Assembly (NCBI GenBank): GCA_964483625.1
Contig: CAZABB010000054.1
Location: forward strand, 1 to 9,047
Length of the DNA: 9,047 nt
Reading direction: 5' to 3'
From: JAFGQU01 sp964483625
GTDB lineage: Bacteria; Omnitrophota; Gorgyraeia; Duberdicusellales; 4484-171
Part shown: positions 1 to 6,074 of the stretch, piece by piece
How the letters are laid out: each line of letters begins with the position of its first letter
How positions within the stretch are numbered: position 1 is the first letter of the stretch
Notes under the pieces: model-generated
What the model saw: only the letters and a program-made list of their open reading frames with translations
Database searches by the model: none
What the model was told of the DNA's origin: nothing
Program-made: the position numbers and the translations under genes

Positions 1-1110
1 TTCGTCATCTTTTGCCGTGATGACAATATCGAAGTATTCACCGGCGATTTGCGGTGTGGTTACCGCGATTGTAAAAGGAGTAGCGTCGGTGGTTACTTCG
101 ATCGGCTGGGTTGCTTCCGTCCAGCCCTTATCGGGATCCTCATCGGCTTTCAGATTGTATTCACCTTCTTTCGAATCTTTATAGTAAACGGTGACCTGCT
201 GTTCTCCTTCGGATATGGTTGCCTGGGCGACTGATATCCAGTTGTTTTTCTCCAGGGAAAAATCTCCGGTGACCGAGGTCGAAGAAAGCATGATCGTGAA
301 GTCCCGCGGCGCCGATTGAGGTTCGCCGTAGGAATTCTGCAGCTGGATCGTGATCGGCCCCGACGCTTTATTTTTGGTGATAACCTGGGGCGGAGTGATA
401 ATCATAATCTGATTAATCGCGTGAATGGTAATATCGTCTATGTAACTGTTATCGCTGCGGCGGGTGCTGTAGGCGTTGTCAAAAGCGATAGTGGAAAGGG
501 CGCCCAGAGATGGGTTAATAAAATTGAGATCCTGGGCTATGATATTGAGGTCTTCGTCCGCGCCGGAATACGGAGAAACGTAAAGGTTATACGATTTACT
601 CTCGAAATCGAACCGTACGGTGACCTGATACCAGAGGTCGTCGTCGAAAGTATACCCGGTGTCGAGCCAGCTGGGTCCGTCGGCGACATATACTCTTCCG
701 GAGTAGTCGAAGGTAACCGCCATCAATTTGTCGGCGGGAATGTCTTTGCGTTCGGATCCTATCCCGGGACGGACAATGAATTCTACCCACGTGGGCGTAG
801 CGCTGCTGTAGGTATCGGGACGGTAAACCCGCAGGGCATCCTCGTCTCCTTCGAGTTTCAGCGTATTACCTCCTCCGGTAGGAGTAAGTTCGTCTTCCAC
901 GACAGCGTTGGGGCTTTCGCCGCTTTCCAAAGCCCACTTGTCGTTGCCTTCGATCTCTGTGCCGTCTGCCCAGCCGTCGAAATTTTCCTGATAGGTATCG
1001 GCGAGGAGGCCTTTCCCGCAGGTCAAAAGGCAAAGGATTCCTGCGACAGTCAGCAGGAGACGAAAAAATCGCCCGCTTCTCTGGAGCCGATTTTCGGTAT
1101 ATTCGATCAT
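1..1110 (-). CDS. Exported protein with LamG/ConA-like lectin domain and Ig-like repeats (3' end beyond window)
   Basis: I translated this frame by hand: 370 codons stay open from the ATG at 1110 to the left edge, so the C-terminus is missing. Residues 1-37 form an export signal: a basic start (RSGRFFR), a hydrophobic core (LLLTVAGILCLLT), then either a poor lipobox (LLTC, Cys31) or signal peptidase I cleavage after GLLA. Residues about 38-232 look like a concanavalin A/laminin G-like beta sandwich, opening with ENFDGWADGT and closing with SYIDDITIH. Residues about 237-340 form an Ig-like domain (ITPPQVITKNKASG to GWTEATQPIEVT), and a second starts near residue 344 (PFTIAVTTPQIAGEYF). Its ATG overlaps the stop of the TPR gene by one base (TAATG), so translation is probably coupled. 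It is probably a cell-surface or secreted glycan- or protein-binding factor. The domain type is judged by eye and the ligand is unknown. Confidence 0.85.
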   Translation of the reverse strand, partial: MIEYTENRLQRSGRFFRLLLTVAGILCLLTCGKGLLADTYQENFDGWADGTEIEGNDKWALESGESPNAVVEDELTPTGGGNTLKLEGDEDALRVYRPDTYSSATPTWVEFIVRPGIGSERKDIPADKLMAVTFDYSGRVYVADGPSWLDTGYTFDDDLWYQVTVRFDFESKSYNLYVSPYSGADEDLNIIAQDLNFINPSLGALSTIAFDNAYSTRRSDNSYIDDITIHAINQIMIITPPQVITKNKASGPITIQLQNSYGEPQSAPRDFTIMLSSTSVTGDFSLEKNNWISVAQATISEGEQQVTVYYKDSKEGEYNLKADEDPDKGWTEATQPIEVTTDATPFTIAVTTPQIAGEYFDIVITAKDDE

Positions 1111-2162
1111 TACTGGTTACTCAATTCCTCTAACGTTTTTAAATGTTCCGTGGCTATTTTTTTAACACGGGTATTTTTCTGTTGGGTTGCCAGGCGTATC
1201 AGTTCGTTGAGTTCAACTCTGGCCCGTTCGTAATCTCCCGCTTCCATGGCGGTTTCTCCCATTCGTTGTTTAAAGTAAAGGTTTGATGAATCCAGCTGAT
1301 ACGCTCTTTCCCATTGAGCCAGGGATTCCTGGAGCCGGCCGAATTCCATCAAGGCTTGAGCATACCGGCCGTGGAGTCCGGGCGACTGAGGTTTTTGTTC
1401 GATCTGCCGGCGGTAAAGCGACAGAGCCTGTTCCTCCTGCCCGCCCTTGGTATAGGCGTCGAGAAGGCTGTTGGTATAACTTGTATTTTCGGGATTGTTG
1501 CGAATGAGTTGTTCAAGAATATTTACCGCTGCCGAATAATCACGGTTCATCATATAATAATTCGCCAGACGGTCGGCCAGGAAATGATCCGTAGGGTCGG
1601 CGCGAAGTAGTTCTTCATAGATTTCGGTTACCCGGCTCCAGTCTCTTAATCGGGCGTAGCCTTGCGCCATGGCTTTTTGCACACTGGCGTTGGGGCTTAG
1701 GCCTTCCAGTTGTTCAATTGCCGCCTCGATCCCGCCGGAGTTTTCAAAAAGATCATAATACCGGCGTGTTGCCCAGAAAATAAGTTCGGAAAATTCGGGA
1801 CGGCTGATGGTCTGAGCCAGGATGCTTTTGGCGTTCTGATTCCGACCTTGGGCCAGGTAGGTTTCGATGAGCGTACGCTGAGCCGTCGGGTCCTGCGGGA
1901 GGATTTCCTGGGCTTCAAGAATCATCTCGCGGGCGGCCTCAGGTTCATTCTCTCTCAAAAGGCTCTGGGCTTCATTGATCAGGCGTTGGGCCCGGGTTAT
2001 ATCATCTTCTTCTGCGTCAGCTTCCGGCTGAGTCTGGGCCTGAGCCTGATTAAGGGCCGTGACATCGTTACCCCAGGTATCCCAGAACGCCCCATATGCT
2101 ACCCCTTCGGTAATAAATGCCAATATAACGTAAACGCTTACTAAGAAATAGATATATTTCAT
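1110..2162 (-). CDS. Exported TPR-repeat protein
   Basis: This is a 350-residue protein with an N-terminal signal peptide: hydrophobic residues 4-19, with probable cleavage near residues 23-26 (VAYGA). A short Gln/Ala/Glu/Asp-rich linker follows at residues 38-54. From about residue 56 to 326 the protein is helical and repeats on a period near 34 residues, with TPR features such as a small residue at position 8, a Gly/Ala-rich turn and a closing Pro (for example ADP at 188-190 and NNPENTSY at 222-229). I count about seven repeats. TPR arrays are protein-binding scaffolds, and here the array would sit in the periplasm or outside the cell. The start is set by AAGGAG six bases upstream and by the signal peptide. 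A near-consensus promoter lies 85 bases upstream of the start. It is the first gene of a two-gene operon with the lectin/Ig protein, which suggests it may help assemble or export that partner (inference). Confidence 0.9.
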   Translation of the reverse strand: MKYIYFLVSVYVILAFITEGVAYGAFWDTWGNDVTALNQAQAQTQPEADAEEDDITRAQRLINEAQSLLRENEPEAAREMILEAQEILPQDPTAQRTLIETYLAQGRNQNAKSILAQTISRPEFSELIFWATRRYYDLFENSGGIEAAIEQLEGLSPNASVQKAMAQGYARLRDWSRVTEIYEELLRADPTDHFLADRLANYYMMNRDYSAAVNILEQLIRNNPENTSYTNSLLDAYTKGGQEEQALSLYRRQIEQKPQSPGLHGRYAQALMEFGRLQESLAQWERAYQLDSSNLYFKQRMGETAMEAGDYERARVELNELIRLATQQKNTRVKKIATEHLKTLEELSNQ

Positions 2163-2168
2163 TTTTGA

Positions 2169-2174
2169 CTCCTT
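2169..2174 (-). promoter_or_regulatory. Shine-Dalgarno site of the TPR gene
   Basis: The minus strand reads AAGGAG, six bases before the ATG at 2162. It is a strong, well-spaced ribosome binding site that fixes the start. It is one of only two good Shine-Dalgarno sites in the window. The genes inside operons mostly rely on stop-start overlap instead. Confidence 0.85.
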
Positions 2175-2190
2175 ATGTTAGCTGCATTTC

Positions 2191-2225
2191 GAAGTTCTTC
2201 TCATAGAAAAACTAAAAAGAACTTC
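2191..2225 (-). other. Hairpin in the 5' leader of the TPR mRNA
   Basis: This is a perfect 9-bp inverted repeat (GAAGTTCTT at 2191-2199 and AAGAACTTC at 2217-2225) with a 17-base loop. It lies between the predicted transcription start near 2240 and the ribosome binding site at 2169. It would form early in the leader RNA. There is no T-tract after it, so it is not a terminator. It could stabilise the mRNA or act as a protein or RNA control site. The pairing is seen directly; the function is unknown. Confidence 0.5.
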
Positions 2226-2246
2226 TTTCTATATTTTCTCAATTTA

Positions 2247-2275
2247 ATTGTATACTTTTAATTTTGAAAAGTCAA
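2247..2275 (-). promoter_or_regulatory. Sigma70-type promoter for the TPR-lectin operon
   Basis: On the minus strand the -35 box is TTGACT (2275-2270) and the -10 box is TACAAT (2252-2247), separated by exactly 17 bases. Each box differs from consensus at one position, and the spacer is AT-rich. The predicted start near 2240 leaves a leader of about 78 bases. The promoter lies downstream of the STAS-PilZ stop, so the TPR-lectin operon can be transcribed independently of the uppP operon. Confidence 0.75.
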
Positions 2276-2296
2276 TATGACCTCACATTCTGGAGT

Positions 2297-2322
2297 AAAA
2301 AACGCCTTTTTTAAAAAAACGC
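2297..2322 (-). terminator. Weak A/T-tract terminator candidate after the STAS-PilZ gene
   Basis: The minus strand carries GCGTTTTTT twice (2322-2314 and 2305-2297) around a self-complementary T6/A6 core. It lies about 50-75 bases after the STAS-PilZ stop and just before the next promoter, which is where a terminator is expected. The stem is AT-only and there is no GC-rich hairpin, so termination here would be weak. It could be nothing more than an A/T tract. Confidence 0.3.
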
Positions 2323-2371
2323 AATATGTATAGCTAATACCTATAATATAATAGACCGGGATAAGAATCCG

Positions 2372-3091
2372 TCAATCAAACTGGGAACTGGCAAGATTCT
2401 TCTCCACAAAGGCGACGATGTGCTCCTGTTTTTCTTGAGTCAGATCCAGGAATTCCACTCCCATCCCCGGTAACGCCGCGATCTGGAGCGTTCTGTCGGC
2501 GACCCACACGACTTTGGCGTCGGATTCAAGCGCCGGAGTTTCCTCTCCTAGATGCATGGTAACTGAGAGCGCCTCTCCGATAGGAAATATTTTTTCGGAA
2601 GTGATAAATGCCCCGACGGCGCTTAAATCGATGATCTTACCTTCGTGGATCGGGTCGTTTTGAACAAACTTTTGTTTGAACGTAACCGGAGTATTGAGAT
2701 AGAGGCGCCGAAAGCGCCGCCGTAGATGCTGATCGGTCGCCTCGTTTGTTCCTTTTTTCTCATCGAGAGCTTTGATCGCCGCTTCTTCACACGGATAATA
2801 GGTGAAGACTTTATTGAGTCCGACAATAGCAAAAAGGTTCTGAATATGCGCCGGCACATTGCAGACTTCTAACGTTCGATTATGATTGAGGACATTCTTA
2901 TATACAATGGCGATAATAGAGATTCCGACATAATCGATGAGATTTACATCGCTGAAGTTGCAGACAATGTTTCCGGGATAGCGCTTCAGTATCTGGCCCG
3001 TTCTTTCGACGAATTCGGAAGCGTTGATATCGATCGTCCCTTTTAGATCGAGGATAACAATATCGTCGTGATGGCGTACGGATATGTTCAT
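2372..3091 (-). CDS. STAS-PilZ fusion protein (anti-anti-sigma-like domain plus c-di-GMP receptor domain)
   Basis: This is a 239-residue cytoplasmic protein. Residues about 1-110 resemble a STAS domain of the anti-sigma-factor-antagonist type: MNISVRHHDDIVILDLKGTID, then the loop VNLIDYVGISII. In SpoIIAA-like proteins this loop reads D-S-S/T-G and carries the phosphorylated Ser. Here it is Asp53-Tyr54-Val55-Gly56, so no phosphorylatable Ser/Thr is present. Residues about 122-232 are a PilZ domain with both c-di-GMP motifs: the Arg cluster RRRFRR (124-129, fitting RxxxR) and DLSAVG (155-160, fitting [D/N]xSxxG), plus GMGVEF at 209-214. The start overlaps the uppP stop (ATGA), with no Shine-Dalgarno site, so expression is probably coupled. 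It probably passes c-di-GMP signals to a partner bound by the STAS surface (inference). Domain calls are by eye; the PilZ call is the more certain. Confidence 0.9.
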   Translation of the reverse strand: MNISVRHHDDIVILDLKGTIDINASEFVERTGQILKRYPGNIVCNFSDVNLIDYVGISIIAIVYKNVLNHNRTLEVCNVPAHIQNLFAIVGLNKVFTYYPCEEAAIKALDEKKGTNEATDQHLRRRFRRLYLNTPVTFKQKFVQNDPIHEGKIIDLSAVGAFITSEKIFPIGEALSVTMHLGEETPALESDAKVVWVADRTLQIAALPGMGVEFLDLTQEKQEHIVAFVEKNLASSQFD

Positions 3092-3849
3092 AAAAATATC
3101 GTAATGATTGAGAGAGTTACGCAGTAATACCCGAAACGGTACAGCGTGCCTTTATGAGTAAATTTTTTTAAAATGATCAGCGCAATGAGTCCGGCGATGA
3201 CCGTCGCGATGAAGCTTGAGGCCAAAACCGAAAACGGTATCTGACTCCGGGTCAGATCGCTGAGTTTATAGAGAAAGGCTCCCAGGATCGTGGGTATCGC
3301 CAGAAGGAAAGAAAACGTAAAGGAATCTTCCCGGGTGAATCCCCGCCTCATCAATGTCGTAATGGTAACCCCGGAACGGGACAGGCCGGGACAGACCGCG
3401 CAGGCCTGGACGATCCCGATGATGGTGCAGTCTTTGAAGGATACGTGGTCGAGAGATCTTTCTCCTCCCCGTCGTGTCAGTAAAAGAAGGCCTCCTCCCA
3501 GAGCAAATCCGATCACGGTGAATATTCTGTTTTCAAACAGGGTAGCGAAAGAGAAGGTTATCAGGAGTACGCCGATGACGGTAACTGAGCTCGCGTAGAT
3601 GATTTTCAATAAAAGAGAGCGGTTCAAGATGAGGTGGATAAGCTCTTTATGGAAAAAAATAATTAAAGAACACAGGGTCGCAAGATGCAGGTAGACGACA
3701 AAAGAGAGAAACGCGTCGCTGGAGAACGAGAGAACGAGGCGGGGAATTTTTCCGGTAATATGTTCTGCCAGAAACAGGTGGCCGGAACTTGATACGGGCA
3801 AGAATTCGGTGAGCCCCTGTAAGATACCGAAAGAAATCGCTTTGGTCAT
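3088..3849 (-). CDS. uppP: Undecaprenyl-diphosphatase (BacA/UppP family)
   Basis: UppP is a membrane enzyme that dephosphorylates undecaprenyl diphosphate to the monophosphate, recycling the lipid carrier for peptidoglycan and surface polysaccharides. Overproduction gives bacitracin resistance. The 253-residue protein is strongly hydrophobic with several membrane segments. It has both family signatures: the (E/Q)xxxE motif as Q11-G-L-T-E15 followed by FLPVSSSGH (16-24), and PGLSRSGVT (154-162) with the catalytic-region Arg158. FLLAIPTILGAFLYKL (181-196) and the ending GTLYRFGYY are also typical. It is slightly shorter than the usual 260-280 residues, but no motif is lost. It overlaps the zinc-finger gene upstream and the STAS-PilZ gene downstream by four bases each (ATGA), so all three are probably cotranslated. 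Confidence 0.95.
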   Translation of the reverse strand: MTKAISFGILQGLTEFLPVSSSGHLFLAEHITGKIPRLVLSFSSDAFLSFVVYLHLATLCSLIIFFHKELIHLILNRSLLLKIIYASSVTVIGVLLITFSFATLFENRIFTVIGFALGGGLLLLTRRGGERSLDHVSFKDCTIIGIVQACAVCPGLSRSGVTITTLMRRGFTREDSFTFSFLLAIPTILGAFLYKLSDLTRSQIPFSVLASSFIATVIAGLIALIILKKFTHKGTLYRFGYYCVTLSIITIFL

Positions 3850-4214
3850 TGCGCGGTGAATTTTTGGGATTGGAGCATGAGGAATCCCAATGCCAGGATC
3901 ATCAATACGGCGGCGGCAATGAGAATATAGGAAAAGGCTGAAGACATCGGGCTGCCGGAAGGGGCCTCCGGTTTGGCCGCGGTAATTTCCTGGGGAGCAG
4001 GCTGTTGGGGAAGCGGTTCATTGAGTAGTTCTTTATGATCGAGAAGGTTGCTTAAGAAATCACGGCATTCCTGACAGACGCATAAATGCTCTTCCAGGAT
4101 CTGGACTTTTTCTTCCGACAACTGGTGTCGTACATAGAACGGAAAATCTTTTCTTAATTCCGGGCATTCCATATCAAAAAATATTCTACCATAAGTTATT
4201 GCCGCCGCAAACAT
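3846..4214 (-). CDS. Small membrane-anchored zinc-finger protein (zf-HC2/anti-sigma ZAS type)
   Basis: This is a 122-residue protein. The N-terminal half carries Cys17 (MECPEL) and the motif H43-x3-C47-x2-C50, together fitting the zinc-binding ZAS/zf-HC2 fold of anti-sigma factors. A Pro/Gln/Glu-rich linker (about 65-90) leads to one transmembrane helix (about 94-115, FSYILIAAAVLMILALGFLM) and a very short tail. So the zinc domain should face the cytoplasm, and no sensor domain is left outside. No sigma factor gene is visible nearby, so the partner is unknown and it may not be a true anti-sigma factor. The start at 4214 is supported by AGGAG six bases upstream. The Met at 4172, just before the conserved Cys, is an alternative that would remove a hydrophobic 14-residue extension. 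It overlaps uppP by ATGA and leads this operon. Confidence 0.8.
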   Translation of the reverse strand: MFAAAITYGRIFFDMECPELRKDFPFYVRHQLSEEKVQILEEHLCVCQECRDFLSNLLDHKELLNEPLPQQPAPQEITAAKPEAPSGSPMSSAFSYILIAAAVLMILALGFLMLQSQKFTAQ

Positions 4215-4220
4215 GAATTT

Positions 4221-4225
4221 CTCCT
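4221..4225 (-). promoter_or_regulatory. Shine-Dalgarno site deciding the zinc-finger gene start
   Basis: The minus strand reads AGAGAGGAG before the ATG at 4214, with AGGAG six bases away. No such site precedes the alternative Met at 4172, so this element favours the longer protein. Confidence 0.7.
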
Positions 4226-4267
4226 CTCTTTATACACGTTGGAGATATCATGATCTGTCCGAGTAAA

Positions 4268-4330
4268 ATCCTGTTCTTCAATAATCAAATAATCACCAAT
4301 CAATAATCAAACAAAATCTTAAAACAGGAT
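4268..4330. repeat. 8-bp inverted repeat enclosing AATAATCA-type words
   Basis: ATCCTGTT (4268-4275) and AACAGGAT (4323-4330) are perfect inverted repeats. The interior holds CAATAATCAA twice (4279-4288 and 4301-4310) and AATCACCAAT (4291-4300), the reverse complement of the core of the nearby direct repeat. The minus-strand T-run after the repeat (TTTTA) is short, so a terminator role is doubtful. It lies in the leader or spacer before the zinc-finger gene. Confidence 0.4.
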
Positions 4331-4364
4331 ATCTGAATCCGTTTGGTGATTGGTTATTGGAATT

Positions 4365-4396
4365 CCCCGCACATATACGAAATGTATATAGCGGGG
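4365..4396. other. Hairpin with CCCCGC/GCGGGG stem
   Basis: CCCCGC (4365-4370) pairs with GCGGGG (4391-4396). Inside, ATATAC (4373-4378) pairs with GTATAT (4384-4389) around a 5-base loop, with a small bulge between the two helices. On the minus strand it follows pyrG by about 80 bases and could protect the mRNA 3' end or slow polymerase. AATTCC follows rather than a T-run, so it is not a standard intrinsic terminator. Confidence 0.5.
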
Positions 4397-4427
4397 TCCC
4401 GCTGAATAATGAAATTATGGAACGGGA
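4397..4427. other. Adjacent hairpin with TCCCG/CGGGA stem
   Basis: TCCCG (4397-4401) pairs with CGGGA (4423-4427). Inside a symmetric 4x4 internal loop, ATAAT (4406-4410) pairs with ATTAT (4414-4418) around GAA. It starts on the base after the neighbouring hairpin ends. The junction GCGGG-GT-CCCGC (4391-4402) could instead pair with itself, so the two hairpins and this junction stem exclude each other. Confidence 0.45.
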
Positions 4428-4474
4428 TGTTTGTATCTTGTTTCTTGGTGATTGGTTATTGTGAGTGCCGACCG

Positions 4475-6073
4475 CTACTTCAGTGATGCTTTGATCAGAG
4501 CGGCAAAGAGAGGGTGGGCTCGGTCCGGTTTGGATTGAAATTCGGGATGAAACTGGCAGGCAATAAAAAACGGATGATCGGATATCTCCACGATCTCAAC
4601 CAGATGGCGTTGGGGATGAATCCCGGCAATGATGAGGCCGGAGTCCTCCATCCGTTTCTTATAGGCGTTATTGAATTCGTACCGGTGCCGGTGCCGTTCG
4701 GATATAGTGTGCGATTGGTAGGCGGCGGCGGTTCTTGTCCCTTTTTTTATGCGGCAGGCATACGAACCCAGACGCATTGTTCCTCCTTTCAAGGTGATGT
4801 TTTTCTGTTCGGTGAGCAGGCTGATTACCGGATGTTTTGTTTTGGTGTTGAATTCGGAAGAATCAGCCGTTTTTAGTCCGCATACGTTCCGGGCGAATTC
4901 GATAACCGCGGTCTGCATACCCAGGCAGATGCCTAAAAACGGAACGTTCTGTTGGCGGGCATGTCGTACCGCTTCGATCTTGCCTTCGATCCCCCGTGAG
5001 CCGAACCCTCCCGGGATGAGTATGCCGTTTACTCCCGCAAGCATTTCTGGCGCGCCTCGTTTCTGGATATCTTCGGAATCCACCTTGCTGATTTCCACCC
5101 GGGCGTCATGGCTGATCCCGCCGTGAATCAACGCTTCATAAATAGATTTATAGGCGTCCTGCAGGGTGATATATTTCCCGACCACGGCGATTCTGGTCGT
5201 GCGCTTGGGAGATTTAAGCCGGCGCACCACGTTCGGCGCCCACTGCCGCAGGATTGAAGTGCTCTTGCCCTTGATTCCGAAGAGACTGAGAATCAGTTTT
5301 TCCAGCTTTGCTTGCGAATACAAAAGCGGTATCTCATAAATTGTTTTGGCGTCCAGGGCGGGAATAACCGCCTCCGGCCTTACATTGCAGAACAACGCGA
5401 TTTTTTCTTTTAAACCGCGGTTTAAGTTTCTTTCGCAGCGGCAGAGAAGTATATCGGGCTGGATACCGATTTCTCTCAATTTCCCCACGCTGTGTTGAGT
5501 CGGTTTGGTTTTGAGTTCTCCGGCGCTCTTGATAAACGGAACCAGCGTCAGGTGAATGTTGATGCTGTTGCCTCTTCCCTCTTCCAGTTCCATCTGACGT
5601 ATGGCTTCCAGAAAGGGTAAACTTTCGATGTCGCCCACGGTTCCTCCGATTTCGACGATGCACACATCGACGTGCCGTTTTTTTGTTACCCGGCGAATGC
5701 CGGCCTTGATTTCGTCGGTGATGTGCGGGATTACCTGAACGGTCTTCCCCAGGTAATCCCCGCGGCGTTCTTTGGTAATGACGGCGTGATAGATCTTTCC
5801 GGTCGTGATATTGGTGTCTTTGGTTATTTCGGCGTTGGTAAACCGTTCGTAGTGCCCCAGATCAAGATCGGTTTCGGCTCCGTCTTTGGTAACGTATACC
5901 TCTCCGTGTTGATAAGGATTCATCGTCCCGGCGTCGACGTTGATGTAGGGATCGCATTTAATGATCGTTACGCGTAATCCCCGCGATTCCAGAAGTTTTC
6001 CGATGGACGCCGAAGCGATCCCTTTACCCAGGCTTGAAATAACCCCGCCGGTGACAAATATGTATTTTGGCAT
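4475..6073 (-). CDS. pyrG: CTP synthase (glutamine-hydrolysing)
   Basis: PyrG makes CTP from UTP, ATP and glutamine, the last step of pyrimidine nucleotide synthesis. The 532-residue length is normal. The N-terminal synthase domain opens with MPKYIFVTGGVISSLGKG (P-loop) and holds NVDAGTMNPYQHGEV (45-59), DGAETDLDLGHYERF (64-78), KERRGDYLGKTVQVIPH (101-117) and EIGGTVGDIES (141-151). The class I glutamine amidotransferase domain holds GGFGSRG (355-361), GICLGMQ with nucleophile Cys383, and the His509-Pro510-Glu511 catalytic pair (QFHPEF). No key residue is missing. I chose the ATG at 6073 because it fits the family N-terminus; a longer frame to 6163 would add 30 unconserved residues inside purF. 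Its start lies one base after the purF stop (TAATATG), with GGAG about 13 bases upstream, so coupling to purF translation is likely. Confidence 0.97.
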   Translation of the reverse strand: MPKYIFVTGGVISSLGKGIASASIGKLLESRGLRVTIIKCDPYINVDAGTMNPYQHGEVYVTKDGAETDLDLGHYERFTNAEITKDTNITTGKIYHAVITKERRGDYLGKTVQVIPHITDEIKAGIRRVTKKRHVDVCIVEIGGTVGDIESLPFLEAIRQMELEEGRGNSINIHLTLVPFIKSAGELKTKPTQHSVGKLREIGIQPDILLCRCERNLNRGLKEKIALFCNVRPEAVIPALDAKTIYEIPLLYSQAKLEKLILSLFGIKGKSTSILRQWAPNVVRRLKSPKRTTRIAVVGKYITLQDAYKSIYEALIHGGISHDARVEISKVDSEDIQKRGAPEMLAGVNGILIPGGFGSRGIEGKIEAVRHARQQNVPFLGICLGMQTAVIEFARNVCGLKTADSSEFNTKTKHPVISLLTEQKNITLKGGTMRLGSYACRIKKGTRTAAAYQSHTISERHRHRYEFNNAYKKRMEDSGLIIAGIHPQRHLVEIVEISDHPFFIACQFHPEFQSKPDRAHPLFAALIKASLK

Positions 6074-6074
6074 A

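Larger units (their letters stand above)
4343..4461. repeat. 17-bp direct repeat flanking two hairpins
   Basis: TTGGTGATTGGTTATTG occurs identically at 4343-4359 and 4445-4461. The 85 bases between hold two back-to-back hairpins. The partly inverted version (AATCACCAAT, CAATAATCAA) appears at 4279-4310. Most of the pyrG to zinc-finger spacer is therefore made of a few related words. This could be an intergenic repeat family or the footprint of a small inserted element; one window cannot tell which. Confidence 0.7.

Noticed and set aside
316..1233. Long plus-strand open frame (305 codons)
   Set aside because: It is antisense to the exported lectin/Ig gene and the end of the TPR gene. Those minus-strand frames have signal peptides and domain patterns; this one has neither motifs nor a ribosome binding site.
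3799..3819. Apparent loss of a catalytic Glu in UppP (Gln11 where E. coli has Glu17)
   Set aside because: Gln is an accepted variant at the first position of the (E/Q)xxxE motif; Glu15 and PGxSRSG are intact.
4365..4427. The paired hairpins as a standard intrinsic terminator for pyrG
   Set aside because: Neither hairpin is followed by a T-run on the minus strand, so I list them as structured elements rather than a terminator.
4279..4461. CRISPR-like repeat array
   Set aside because: Only two exact 17-bp copies exist, the other words are imperfect and inverted, spacing is irregular and no cas gene is present.
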